From: Fluviicola sp.
GTDB taxonomy: Bacteria; Bacteroidota; Bacteroidia; Flavobacteriales_D; Crocinitomicaceae
Length of the DNA: 12,289 bases
NCBI RefSeq assembly: GCF_030151805.1
Contig: NZ_JASLCN010000467.1
Span: 1 to 12,289 of the forward strand
Direction of reading: 5' to 3'
Shown: positions 1 to 6,940 of the stretch, in pieces
How positions within the stretch are numbered: the stretch's first letter is position 1
Layout of the letters: every line of letters starts with the position of its first letter
The notes under the pieces: model-generated
What the model was told of the DNA's origin: nothing
Databases searched by the model: none
The model's input: only the letters and a program-made list of their open reading frames with translations
Made by a program: the position numbers and the translations under genes

Positions 1-249
1 AACGGCGTGATTTCCGTCAATGACAACCAGATCCTTCGGAGTTGTCAGAGAGAACTTTTCTACTGAAACAATCTTTCCGTTTCGAACGGTAATGGTTCCG
101 TTTTCAATGGTTTTATCAGGTGAGATCAGAATCGTGACATTTGTAAGAACAAATGAATTCTGATCAGGAGCTTTCACTCCGTTTTGAGGTTGTTCTGCCT
201 GACTGAATACACTCAATGGAAACAAGAGGGCAAGTATATAACGAATCAT
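1..249 (-). CDS. Secreted amidohydrolase-family protein, N-terminal part (cut by window edge)
   Basis: An open frame of 83 codons starts with ATG at 249 (minus strand) and runs off the left edge without a stop. Residues 1-17 form a signal peptide (a basic residue, then ILALLFPLSVFSQ), so export to the periplasm is likely. From about residue 34 the sequence FVLTNVTIL, then ENGTITVRNGKIVSV, then LVVIDGNHAV reads like the N-terminal beta-sandwich of metal-dependent amidohydrolases of the imidazolonepropionase-like group, where the 'I-DG' segment just precedes the metal-binding HxH barrel. The metal ligands lie outside the window, so substrate and activity cannot be judged. It is transcribed divergently from the cytochrome B-like gene. 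Family call is by pattern recognition from a short fragment; the coding call is firmer than the family. Confidence 0.7.
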   Translation of the reverse strand, partial: MIRYILALLFPLSVFSQAEQPQNGVKAPDQNSFVLTNVTILISPDKTIENGTITVRNGKIVSVEKFSLTTPKDLVVIDGNHAV

Positions 250-339
250 TTTTTTGGTAACTTCTGGTTTTAAGGGCTGAAAAATAATGATTCTCTGCGG
301 AAATAAGTGATTTGGTGAAGGAATGAGGTCTTTTTTCGG

Positions 340-347
340 TAATTTTG
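340..347 (+). promoter_or_regulatory. Candidate Bacteroidota -7 box (TAATTTTG)
   Basis: TAATTTTG matches the Bacteroidota -7 consensus TAnnTTTG exactly and lies 16 bp upstream of the ATG at 364. A TTTG that might serve as the -33 element lies at 311-314, but the spacer (25 nt) is longer than the usual ~19, so only the -7 half is convincing. It would drive the cytochrome B-like, cytochrome c and hflX genes with a very short leader. Confidence 0.35.
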
Positions 348-363
348 CCAAAACTTTCTTATT

Positions 364-801
364 ATGGATGCATTAAAACACGCACATTCCGGCTTGCGTT
401 GGCTAGCCCTGGCTTTATTGGTTTTCGCAATTGTGAATGCCATATTGAAATTGAGAAGCGGTAAGTACGAAAAAGGCGACAAGATGCTGAACTTGTTTGC
501 TATGGTCATGCTGCATATTCAGATTACAATTGGAATTGTACTTGCTTTTATCAGCGGGAAAATTTCATATGCTGAAGGCTGGATGAAAAACCCGCAGTAT
601 CGCTTTTTCGGATTGGAGCATGTTTTGTTGATGGTTCTGGCTGTAACCTTGGCTACAATCGGAAGAAAGAAAGCGGAAAAAGCATTGGACCCGGCGAAAA
701 AACATAAAACCATTCTGATTTGGTATACGATTGTGTTGATTGTGATTTTTGCGGGAATTCCGTGGCCATTCAGAACAGCATTGGGAGGATCATGGTTTTA
801 A
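364..801 (+). CDS. Four-helix membrane protein, 'cytochrome B'-like
   Basis: A 145-residue integral membrane protein with four predicted transmembrane segments (about residues 10-29, 43-64, 84-101 and 115-133) joined by short charged loops. Histidines sit at or near helix ends: H6 and H8 (KHAHSG), H51 (MLHIQ) and H86 (GLEHVLLM). That arrangement is compatible with heme b ligation. Similar small proteins in Bacteroidota are commonly labelled cytochrome B; I know of no proven reaction for them. The gene overlaps the next one, a c-type cytochrome lipoprotein, by 10 bp, so the two are surely co-translated and may form a redox pair at the inner membrane. Heme binding is inference; the membrane topology is clear from the sequence. 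An alternative is a heme-free structural protein. Confidence 0.82.
   Translation: MDALKHAHSGLRWLALALLVFAIVNAILKLRSGKYEKGDKMLNLFAMVMLHIQITIGIVLAFISGKISYAEGWMKNPQYRFFGLEHVLLMVLAVTLATIGRKKAEKALDPAKKHKTILIWYTIVLIVIFAGIPWPFRTALGGSWF
783..788 (+). promoter_or_regulatory. Shine-Dalgarno-like GGGAGG setting the cytochrome c start
   Basis: GGGAGG lies inside the last codons of the upstream gene and ends 3 nt before the ATG at 792. It supports 792 rather than the longer in-frame extension from 720, because the extension would bury the lipoprotein signal peptide behind 24 extra residues. Confidence 0.45.
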
Positions 802-1133
802 GAATTGCTTTACTCGGAATAACTGGTTGTTTACTTTTGGCAGGTTGTGGAGAAACTCCAGCGGAAGCAACAACCAAACCTGTTTCCAATGAACCGATTT
901 CCCTGGAGGATGCAAGAGCTGTTTATACGCTCAACTGTGCTTCCTGCCACGGACCCGACGGCACATTGAAAGCATCGAATGCAGCAGATTTGTCCATTAG
1001 CAAAATGGATGAAAAGACAGTTGAGCACACTATTCGAAAAGGAAATGACAAAGGGATGATGCCTTACGAAGAGATGTTGAGCACACCCGAAATTAAAGGA
1101 TTGGTAAAATTCGTTCAAAATTTACGAAAATAG
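792..1133 (+). CDS. Small c-type cytochrome lipoprotein
   Basis: A 113-residue lipoprotein cytochrome. Residues 1-18 form a lipoprotein signal peptide with lipobox LLAGC, so Cys19 would be lipidated and the protein anchored facing the periplasm. One heme c site follows at C49-A-S-C52-H53 (NCASCHGPDG), and M89 or M90 in KGMMPY is the probable sixth ligand; this is the usual layout of class I monoheme cytochromes c. The domain (about 75 residues) is short but complete. I chose the ATG at 792 because it begins the signal peptide and is preceded by GGGAGG. It overlaps the membrane protein upstream by 10 bp and ends 4 bp before hflX. The likely role is electron transfer at the membrane; donor and acceptor are unknown. 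Confidence 0.88.
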   Translation: MVLRIALLGITGCLLLAGCGETPAEATTKPVSNEPISLEDARAVYTLNCASCHGPDGTLKASNAADLSISKMDEKTVEHTIRKGNDKGMMPYEEMLSTPEIKGLVKFVQNLRK

Positions 1134-1137
1134 GCAT

Positions 1138-2319
1138 ATGAGTGAAGGTCACGTATTAGTTGATGCAGTTGAAGAAACCTGCGTACTTGTTGGAATTATT
1201 ACATCATCTGTTACGGACGACCAGGCTCAGGAATATTTGGATGAATTGGAATTCCTGGCAGAAACTGCCGGTGCAACAGCGGTTAAACGATTTGTACAGA
1301 AACTTCCGATGGCAAACCCGAGAACCTTTGTGGGAACGGGAAAGCTGGAAGAAATCAAGGAATATATTAAAGAAAATGGAGTGGAGCTTGTCATCTTTGA
1401 TGATGAGCTTTCACCTTCGCAATTGCGAAATATTGAAAGAGAACTCGAATGCAAGATCCTGGATCGAAACATTCTGATTCTCGATATTTTTGCTTCCAGA
1501 GCCCGAACTTCCCATGCGAAAACGCAGGTGGAACTGGCGCAAATGCAATACATGCTTCCACGTTTGAAACGACTTTGGACTCACCTGGAGCGTCAGAAAG
1601 GGGGAATTGGTTTGCGTGGTCCGGGAGAATCCCAGATCGAAACCGACAGACGGATTATTCAAATGCGGATTGCCCTTCTGAAGGAAAAACTGAAGGAAAT
1701 TGACAAGCAAATGTCGGTTCAGCGTAGTAACCGCGGGCAATTGGTCAGAGTAGCTTTGGTTGGATATACCAACGTTGGAAAAAGTACGATGATGAACCTG
1801 TTGAGTAAATCGGAAGTGTTTGCGGAAAACAAATTGTTTGCAACACTCGATACAACCGTTCGGAAAGTGGTGATTGAAAACTTACCGTTCCTTCTGACAG
1901 ATACCGTAGGATTTATCCGAAAATTGCCTCATCAGTTGGTCGAATCCTTTAAATCCACGTTGGATGAGGTGCGCGAAGCTGATTTGCTGATTCACGTGGT
2001 AGATATTTCCCACCCGAATTTCGAAGATCAGATTCACGTAGTAAGCGAAACGCTGGCAGAACTGGATAACAAAGATAAACCGGTGATTTTGGTCTTCAAT
2101 AAAATCGACGCTTACAAATACAATCCCGAAAACGAAAAGGGGTCGAATATGACGCTGGAAGAGTTGAAAAAAACATGGATGAACCGCCTTCCGGCAACCA
2201 AGTGTGTGTTTATTTCAGCTACGGATAAAGAGAATGTGGAAGAATTGAAAGAAACCATGTATTCCGAAATCAAGCGCATTTTTGCAATTCGTTATCCGTT
2301 TAATAACTTCTTGTATTAG
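1138..2319 (+). CDS. hflX: GTPase HflX
   Basis: A ribosome-associated GTPase of 393 residues. HflX binds the 50S subunit and can split stalled or stress-arrested 70S ribosomes. The N-terminal HflX domain covers about residues 15-120. It is followed by the family signature GGIGLRGPGESQIETDRR (155-172) and a helical linker. The GTPase domain starts near 203: G1 GYTNVGKST (209-217), G2 around FATLDTT (234-240), G3 DTVGF (255-259), G4 NKID (321-324) and G5 ISA (359-361). All nucleotide-binding motifs are intact and the length is normal for the family. The gene begins 4 bp after the cytochrome c stop, so it is probably in the same transcript, although no functional link is evident. No strong Shine-Dalgarno precedes it. 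Confidence 0.97.
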   Translation: MSEGHVLVDAVEETCVLVGIITSSVTDDQAQEYLDELEFLAETAGATAVKRFVQKLPMANPRTFVGTGKLEEIKEYIKENGVELVIFDDELSPSQLRNIERELECKILDRNILILDIFASRARTSHAKTQVELAQMQYMLPRLKRLWTHLERQKGGIGLRGPGESQIETDRRIIQMRIALLKEKLKEIDKQMSVQRSNRGQLVRVALVGYTNVGKSTMMNLLSKSEVFAENKLFATLDTTVRKVVIENLPFLLTDTVGFIRKLPHQLVESFKSTLDEVREADLLIHVVDISHPNFEDQIHVVSETLAELDNKDKPVILVFNKIDAYKYNPENEKGSNMTLEELKKTWMNRLPATKCVFISATDKENVEELKETMYSEIKRIFAIRYPFNNFLY

Positions 2320-2322
2320 ATT

Positions 2323-2361
2323 GTTCAATAGTTCAATAGTTCAATAGTTCAATAGTTCAAT
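2323..2361. repeat. Tandem 8-bp repeat GTTCAATA, about 4.9 copies
   Basis: Four perfect copies of GTTCAATA (2323-2330, 2331-2338, 2339-2346, 2347-2354) are followed by a partial copy GTTCAAT (2355-2361). The array starts 4 bp after the hflX stop codon and lies outside any gene. It could vary in copy number by slippage. It is too short in period, and without spacers, to be a CRISPR. Confidence 0.95.
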
Positions 2362-2399
2362 TTTGATTTTAAACTCTTTGAACATTTGCACTTTTGAAC
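2339..2399. repeat. Imperfect inverted repeat built from the 8-bp units
   Basis: The left arm 2339-2360 (three tandem units) can pair with 2378-2399, which carries TTGAAC at 2378-2383 and 2394-2399, spaced by two repeat periods. By hand, 18 of 22 positions pair, with a 17-nt loop (2361-2377). A further perfect 7-bp hairpin, TTCAACT-TTAG-AGTTGAA, follows at 2403-2420. No T-run follows either hairpin, so an intrinsic terminator for hflX is possible but not clear; a protein-binding or cruciform element is also possible. Confidence 0.6.
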
Positions 2400-2486
2400 C
2401 TTTTCAACTTTAGAGTTGAATGAACCTTTCGGTTGATGTTTGCCGGCAGGAAGTAAAAATTTGCGCTGTAACTTTTTGAAAATTGG

Positions 2487-2494
2487 TATCTTCG
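2487..2494 (+). promoter_or_regulatory. Candidate -7 box (TATCTTCG) before the phosphatase gene
   Basis: TATCTTCG differs from the Bacteroidota TAnnTTTG box at one position and ends 3 nt before the ATG at 2498, which would give a leaderless or near-leaderless mRNA. A TTTG lies at 2460-2463, with a 23-nt spacer, longer than usual. Weak evidence, but it fits a new transcript starting after the repeat block. Confidence 0.25.
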
Positions 2495-2497
2495 ACT

Positions 2498-4705
2498 ATG
2501 CGAAGTTGGATTTTTGTGTCAGCCCTGTTTGCTTGCTCTCTGGTTTATGGTCAGACACCATATCTGGACAGTTTAAAGTATTCCCTTCTGAAACCCGTTT
2601 CTTCCGATACCATGCGCGTTTTTCAATACAACGAAATAGCGTGGACGTACCTGGATTACTCGCTCGATTCTACTTATTTCTACCTTCAAAAAGGATTGAA
2701 TCTGGCTCAAAAGAAGCAATATCCGAACGGAATTATGGATGCTAAAAACACACTTGGAATTTATTACCGGCTGAATTCGCAATACCCGGAAGCAATCCGC
2801 ACGTATGAGGAATTGATCGGACTCCGCATAAAATATCACCAGGAATACAAGTTGGTTGGTGCGTATTCAAACCTGGGCTCCGTGTATTTCGAGAAGGGAA
2901 ATTATGCGCAGGCTTTGAAAAATTATCAGAAGTCGATTGATATTGCCAAAAAACTAAAGGACGATGAAAATGCGTTGGTGCTTTATACGAATCTCGGTGT
3001 AGCCTACAAAGCAGTTGGTTTGTATGATCAGGCGGTGAATGCGTTCAAAGAAGGTTTGGAGTTGAACAAACGCATTCAAAACGACGAGCAGGAGGGGCGT
3101 TTGTACCTGAATCTGGCGACTGTTTACCACGAACGGCAGATGTATGCTCAAGCGATTAAATATCACCTCATCGCGAAAGAGAAAATGGAAGCTTCTGACA
3201 ATTACAGAACGTTGGAAACAATCCTCTTCAACCTTACGCTGGATTACCGTTATACCAAACAGTTAGACAAGGCAAAGAAAATGCTTGCCGAGCTCAAAAA
3301 AGTGGCATTGAAACTGGATGAAGAAGATGTCTGGTTGTCGTATTACCATGCACAAGCGAATTACCTGGCTGATACGAAACAGTATGATAAAGCTTTGGAA
3401 GCTGCGGAAATGGCAGAGAAAATGTCGGACCGGGAAGCCGATTTACTGGATTATGCGGAAGTTCAGCTAACGAAAGCAACGATTTATCAGTCGATGGGTA
3501 AAACCGCTCTGGCGATCAAACATGCAGAAACGGCTTTGGATGCATTTCAGGATACGGAAGATTTGAATGCCCAGGTGAGAACTTACAGAACACTTTCTGA
3601 AATCCTTCAAAAATCGGGAGATTACAAGAAAGCACTGGAATATTTCGAAACAGCCAATTCATTGAAAGAGAAAATGGATCTGGAAGCGGTAACGAATCAA
3701 ATCGCGACCTTGAATTCCCTGAATGAACTCGATCGGAAAGAACAGGATCTGGCGCTTTCGAAACAAACCAATCAACGGATTTCTGCTGAAAACGAACGCA
3801 AAAACAACCTGATTCTGGGCTTGTTTTTAATCGGAGGGTTGATTGTGATTTCTTTGGGAATCAGTTTTAAATCGAATCAGCAAAAGAAAAAAGCAAATGC
3901 TTTGCTGAATCAACAGAATGAAGAAATTGAAACCCAGAAGTCGCTGATTATCGAAAAACAAACGGAAATCCTGGATTCGATTCATTATGCAAAACGGATT
4001 CAGGAGTCCTTATTGGTTCAAAAGAAATTGCTGCAGGAAGCATTACCCGATTCCTATATTTTCTTTCGTCCGAAAGACATTGTTTCGGGGGATTTTTACT
4101 GGGCAACCAAACGGAATAATAAATTCTACCTGGCAATTTGCGACAGTACCGGACATGGTGTTCCGGGAGCATTCATGAGTGCTTTGAACATTACTTTTCT
4201 AAGTGAAGCGATCAATCAGTTGGGAATAGAGGAACCCGGACAGATTTTCAATCACGTCCGCAGTCGTTTGGTCGAATCAATTTCCCACGACGGTGCAAAA
4301 GACGGGATGGATGGAATCTTGTTTTGTTTTGACGAAAATAAGCGTACGCTGACTTATGCTGCGGCTTATAATACACCGGTCATTGTCCGGAACGGGGAAC
4401 TAATCAAGTTTCCGGCGGATAAAATGCCGGTGGGAAAAAGTGATATCATGGAAGACTTTCAAACCTATTCCATAGAAACCGAATCAGGAGATACTTTGTT
4501 TGCTTACACGGATGGTTATGCCGATCAGTTTGGCGGAGAGAGGGGAAAGAAGCTAAAACTGGCAAATCTCAATGCTTACCTGGTAGAAATTTCTGCAAAG
4601 AAAATCAGTGATCAAAGCAATCTGCTGAAAAATCATTTCGCAGCGTGGAAGGGAAACCTGGACCAGGTGGATGATGTGTGTGTATTTGGAGTTAAACTAA
4701 TCTAG
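2498..4705 (+). CDS. TPR sensor with transmembrane segment and SpoIIE/PP2C-type serine phosphatase
   Basis: A signalling protein of 735 residues. A signal peptide (residues 1-18, ending SLVYGQ) precedes a TPR array (about 50-395) with recurrent LG.VY..KG.Y..AL...  patterns. One transmembrane helix follows at about 437-457, then a coiled coil (458-505), then a C-terminal PPM/SpoIIE phosphatase (about 510-735). Metal and catalytic motifs are intact: PKDIVSGDFYW (D532), ICDSTGHGVPGAFMS (D549), AYTDGYADQ (D672) and DQVDDVCVFG (D725, D726). The expected layout is a periplasmic TPR sensor and a cytoplasmic phosphatase that would dephosphorylate a serine/threonine phosphoprotein such as an anti-sigma antagonist. 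No partner gene is in the window. I prefer ATG 2498 over an upstream in-frame TTG at 2483 because the signal peptide begins there. cruF starts 4 bp after the stop, so co-transcription is likely. Confidence 0.93.
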   Translation: MRSWIFVSALFACSLVYGQTPYLDSLKYSLLKPVSSDTMRVFQYNEIAWTYLDYSLDSTYFYLQKGLNLAQKKQYPNGIMDAKNTLGIYYRLNSQYPEAIRTYEELIGLRIKYHQEYKLVGAYSNLGSVYFEKGNYAQALKNYQKSIDIAKKLKDDENALVLYTNLGVAYKAVGLYDQAVNAFKEGLELNKRIQNDEQEGRLYLNLATVYHERQMYAQAIKYHLIAKEKMEASDNYRTLETILFNLTLDYRYTKQLDKAKKMLAELKKVALKLDEEDVWLSYYHAQANYLADTKQYDKALEAAEMAEKMSDREADLLDYAEVQLTKATIYQSMGKTALAIKHAETALDAFQDTEDLNAQVRTYRTLSEILQKSGDYKKALEYFETANSLKEKMDLEAVTNQIATLNSLNELDRKEQDLALSKQTNQRISAENERKNNLILGLFLIGGLIVISLGISFKSNQQKKKANALLNQQNEEIETQKSLIIEKQTEILDSIHYAKRIQESLLVQKKLLQEALPDSYIFFRPKDIVSGDFYWATKRNNKFYLAICDSTGHGVPGAFMSALNITFLSEAINQLGIEEPGQIFNHVRSRLVESISHDGAKDGMDGILFCFDENKRTLTYAAAYNTPVIVRNGELIKFPADKMPVGKSDIMEDFQTYSIETESGDTLFAYTDGYADQFGGERGKKLKLANLNAYLVEISAKKISDQSNLLKNHFAAWKGNLDQVDDVCVFGVKLI

Positions 4706-4709
4706 ATTT

Positions 4710-5336
4710 ATGGTGCTGACCAAAAGACAGAATATTCTGTTATTGATTTTAATTGTTTTTTATTCGGTCGGAGTGATCGGTTTACATACCAGTTTTCGGG
4801 CATCTTTTCTGAACTTGACACCTTTCAATTTATTGCTGTCATTTGGCTGTCTTTACTTATCATTCAAAGATCTTTCGCTCAAAAAACATGTGGATTTTTT
4901 CCTGATAGCACTTGCAGGTTATACGATTGAGTGGATTGGAATTCATACTTCGTATTTGTTCGGAACCTATCATTACGGTTCTGTTTTAGGTTTTAAGCTG
5001 GATGAAGTACCTTTAATTATCGGTTTGAACTGGGTTTTACTGACTTTTAGTGCCAGTGCGATTGTTACTAAATGGAAGATCCCGCTACTTTTGAAAGCGA
5101 TTGTTGCAGGAGCACTGATGACCGCATTGGATTGGCTGATGGAGCCTGTTGCGGTGAAATCCGGATTCTGGTGGTGGGAAAATGACCGTATTCCTGTTTA
5201 CAACTACGTTTGCTGGATGATTTTTTCCATCTTGTTCAGTTATTGGGTTTTGAATAGAAAAACAGTGGAGACAAATAAAGTAAGTCTCGGATTGTTTGGG
5301 ATAATTGTGCTTTTTTTTGCAATTTTAAACAGATGA
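4710..5336 (+). CDS. cruF: CruF-like carotenoid 1',2'-hydratase (DUF422 family membrane protein)
   Basis: A 208-residue membrane protein with about six to seven hydrophobic helices. It matches the Caroten_synth/DUF422 family, which includes CruF (1',2'-hydratase acting on the psi end of gamma-carotene or lycopene) and the archaeal bisanhydrobacterioruberin hydratase. Recognisable conserved blocks are YTIEWIGIHTSYLFGTYHYG (71-90), VPLIIGLNWVLLTFSAS (100-116), DWLMEPVAVKSGFWWW (141-156) and PVYNYVCW (162-169). In the cell it should hydrate the acyclic end of a carotenoid in the membrane. It is the first of three carotenoid genes and its stop overlaps the crtZ start (ATGA). The family assignment is strong; the substrate is inferred from the neighbouring cyclase and hydroxylase. 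Confidence 0.88.
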   Translation: MVLTKRQNILLLILIVFYSVGVIGLHTSFRASFLNLTPFNLLLSFGCLYLSFKDLSLKKHVDFFLIALAGYTIEWIGIHTSYLFGTYHYGSVLGFKLDEVPLIIGLNWVLLTFSASAIVTKWKIPLLLKAIVAGALMTALDWLMEPVAVKSGFWWWENDRIPVYNYVCWMIFSILFSYWVLNRKTVETNKVSLGLFGIIVLFFAILNR

Positions 5337-5818
5337 TTCCAACTTGGTCAGGTATACTTTTTCTGATTGCAGCATTTTTTCTGACAGAACTGGCTGCATG
5401 GTCTGCGCATAAGTTTGTGATGCACGGATTCATGTGGTATTTCCACAGGGACCATCACCAGGGAAAATCTGGTTTTTTCGAGCGAAACGATGTTTTTTTT
5501 CTCATCTTTGCCATTCCCAGCTGGCTTGGAATCATGCTTGGGTTGATGTATAAGCAACACGCTTTTGTTTGGATGGGATTCGGAATCATGGCTTACGGAT
5601 TCACGTATTTCCTGCTGCACGATGTGTTTATTCACCGCAGATTCAAATGGATTCGTGAAATCAATACACCGTATTTTCTCGCAATTCGCCGCGCACATAA
5701 AATGCACCACAAACATGTTGGTAAAGAAGACGGAGAATGTTTCGGATTACTCATCGTGCCCATGAAGTATTACCTCGAATCCAGGAAGGCATACAAACAA
5801 AATCAAACGGCTAAATGA
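5333..5818 (+). CDS. crtZ: Beta-carotene 3-hydroxylase CrtZ
   Basis: A 161-residue di-iron membrane hydroxylase of the fatty-acid hydroxylase superfamily, at the normal CrtZ length. All four histidine boxes are present: HKFVMH (26-31), HRDHH (38-42), HDVFIH (96-101) and HKMHH (122-126), separated by hydrophobic helices (about 5-25, 53-72 and 78-95). It should add a hydroxyl at C-3 of the beta-ionone ring. The start overlaps cruF by 4 bp (ATGA) and the stop overlaps the cyclase gene by 4 bp, so translation of the three is probably coupled. All ligand residues are intact, so an active enzyme is expected. Confidence 0.96.
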   Translation: MIPTWSGILFLIAAFFLTELAAWSAHKFVMHGFMWYFHRDHHQGKSGFFERNDVFFLIFAIPSWLGIMLGLMYKQHAFVWMGFGIMAYGFTYFLLHDVFIHRRFKWIREINTPYFLAIRRAHKMHHKHVGKEDGECFGLLIVPMKYYLESRKAYKQNQTAK

Positions 5819-6501
5819 GTTTATACCTTTGGATTATCCTCGGAACGATCATTTTCCCTTTATTATTGAGTTTTGATAAGAAAATTCACTTTTACACGCA
5901 TTGGAAGACGGTTTTTCCGGCAATATTCGCAGTTGGAATATTCTTTTTGTTGGGGGACAACTATTTCACGGAACATCGGATTTGGGGATTCAACGAACAT
6001 TATGTTCAGGGAATTTATTTGTTTCGACTGCCTTTGGAAGAAGTACTGTTCTTTTTGGTGGTTCCCTATGCCTGTCTCTTTGTTTATGAAGTCGTGAAGG
6101 GTTATCTCCCGGATTTGAAATTAGACCTGCTGGGAAGAGCTTTTGCGTTTCTGATGGTTCTTTCCGGCTTGCTTCTGACGATTTGTTATCTCCGCAACTG
6201 GTATACGCTGACGGCTTGCTCGTTATCCGTTTTATTGGTGATCGGAATCCATTTCAGAGCAAGAGCGAAGTGGTTCAACCATTTCGCTCTTGCATTTATA
6301 ATCTGTTTGATTCCTTTTTTGATTGTGAACGGAATTCTGACCGGGTTTGCCACTCCTGAACCGATTGTCTGGTATTCGGAAAATCACATTACCGGAATCC
6401 GGATCGGTACCATTCCTTTGGAAGACATTTACTACAATCTGAGTATGCTTTTACCCATCGTTTTAATTCACGAGGTTTTATCGAAGAAACAAAAGAACTA
6501 G
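5815..6501 (+). CDS. crtY: Lycopene beta-cyclase, fused CrtYc-CrtYd type
   Basis: A 228-residue membrane protein made of two related halves, as in the fused heterodimer-type lycopene cyclases of Bacteroidota and archaea. It is unrelated to the flavin-dependent CrtY of Proteobacteria. The first half carries WGFNEHYVQGIYLFRLPLEE (57-76) followed by FFLVVPYACLFVYE. The second carries WYSENHITGIRIGTIPLED (186-204) followed by IYYNLSMLLPIVLIHE. The acidic PLEE/PLED pairs are the signature and likely catalytic residues. About six hydrophobic helices are visible. It would cyclise one or both psi ends of lycopene. A hydratase in the same operon suggests that one end stays acyclic. The gene ends 6 bp before the convergent lipoprotein gene. 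Confidence 0.93.
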   Translation: MSLYLWIILGTIIFPLLLSFDKKIHFYTHWKTVFPAIFAVGIFFLLGDNYFTEHRIWGFNEHYVQGIYLFRLPLEEVLFFLVVPYACLFVYEVVKGYLPDLKLDLLGRAFAFLMVLSGLLLTICYLRNWYTLTACSLSVLLVIGIHFRARAKWFNHFALAFIICLIPFLIVNGILTGFATPEPIVWYSENHITGIRIGTIPLEDIYYNLSMLLPIVLIHEVLSKKQKN

Positions 6502-6508
6502 TTTCTTC
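6483..6508. terminator. Inverted repeat between convergent genes, possible bidirectional terminator
   Basis: GAAGAAAC (6483-6490) and GTTTCTTC (6501-6508) are perfect 8-bp complements around a 10-nt loop. The pair spans the stop codon of the cyclase gene and just reaches that of the opposing lipoprotein gene. The stem is AT-rich and no strong T-run follows, so it is only a weak terminator candidate. Confidence 0.3.
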
Positions 6509-6921
6509 TAATCGCTGTCTTTTTCTCTGTTCTTGAATTTCAAAACATCGCTATTGGCATCGTCCATCAACCACAATTCTTTGCTTTTCAGCCTGCGGAT
6601 AGTGTATAGTTTACTGAAATAACCCGATACCAAAATACGTACTTTTTCTTTTTTCTCAGCAAATTCCCAGCTTCCTGTAATGGTTATCACTCCAGACTGA
6701 TAGATACATTCCATGTCATCGGTAAGCTTCATAATATCGGCGGAAGTGTCATAAGTAACCGTGCCGTCTGCGTGATCTGTTTCCTGCAAATCCCACTCAC
6801 CCTCCACGCGATCTTTTTTTGAAAGCATGGAAAAACCTGGTCCGTCGGGATATTTGTTACAGGAAGAGAATAGAAGTGCACCGGTTAAAAGACCGGCGAA
6901 AGTAAAGGTTGTAATTCTCAT
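6508..6921 (-). CDS. Small lipoprotein, lipocalin-like, function unknown
   Basis: A 137-residue lipoprotein. The signal peptide (1-20) ends in the lipobox LFSSC, so Cys21 is the likely lipidated residue. The mature part starts NKYPDGPGFSMLSKKDRVEG, a pattern I associate with small Bacteroidota lipoproteins that have a lipocalin-like or calycin-type beta-barrel. The remainder alternates short beta-like strands (GEWDLQETDH, VITITGSWEFAE, VRILVSGYF, KELWLMDD), consistent with such a barrel. No catalytic motif is visible and the function is unknown. It lies 53 bp downstream of the prenyl synthase gene on the same strand, and a promoter-like pair upstream suggests separate transcription. It is convergent with the carotenoid genes. 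Confidence 0.82.
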   Translation of the reverse strand: MRITTFTFAGLLTGALLFSSCNKYPDGPGFSMLSKKDRVEGEWDLQETDHADGTVTYDTSADIMKLTDDMECIYQSGVITITGSWEFAEKKEKVRILVSGYFSKLYTIRRLKSKELWLMDDANSDVLKFKNREKDSD

Positions 6922-6940
6922 AAAATAAATTTTCTGTAAT

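Noticed and set aside
270..509. Minus-strand 79-codon frame over the divergent promoter region
   Set aside because: It overlaps the start of the cytochrome B-like gene on the opposite strand and resembles no family; the intergenic part is better explained as regulatory.
720..791. Upstream extension of the cytochrome c frame to 720
   Set aside because: It would put 24 unrelated residues before a clear lipoprotein signal peptide and deepen the overlap with the upstream gene. The ATG at 792 has GGGAGG in front of it.
2323..2361. CRISPR-like array
   Set aside because: The unit is 8 bp, directly tandem with no spacers, and no cas gene is present.
2483..2497. TTG start for the phosphatase gene
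   Set aside because: The ATG at 2498 begins a normal signal peptide; the five extra residues add nothing recognisable.
2440..2745. A 101-codon plus-strand frame across the start of the phosphatase gene
   Set aside because: It is out of frame with the well-supported TPR protein and has no recognisable features.
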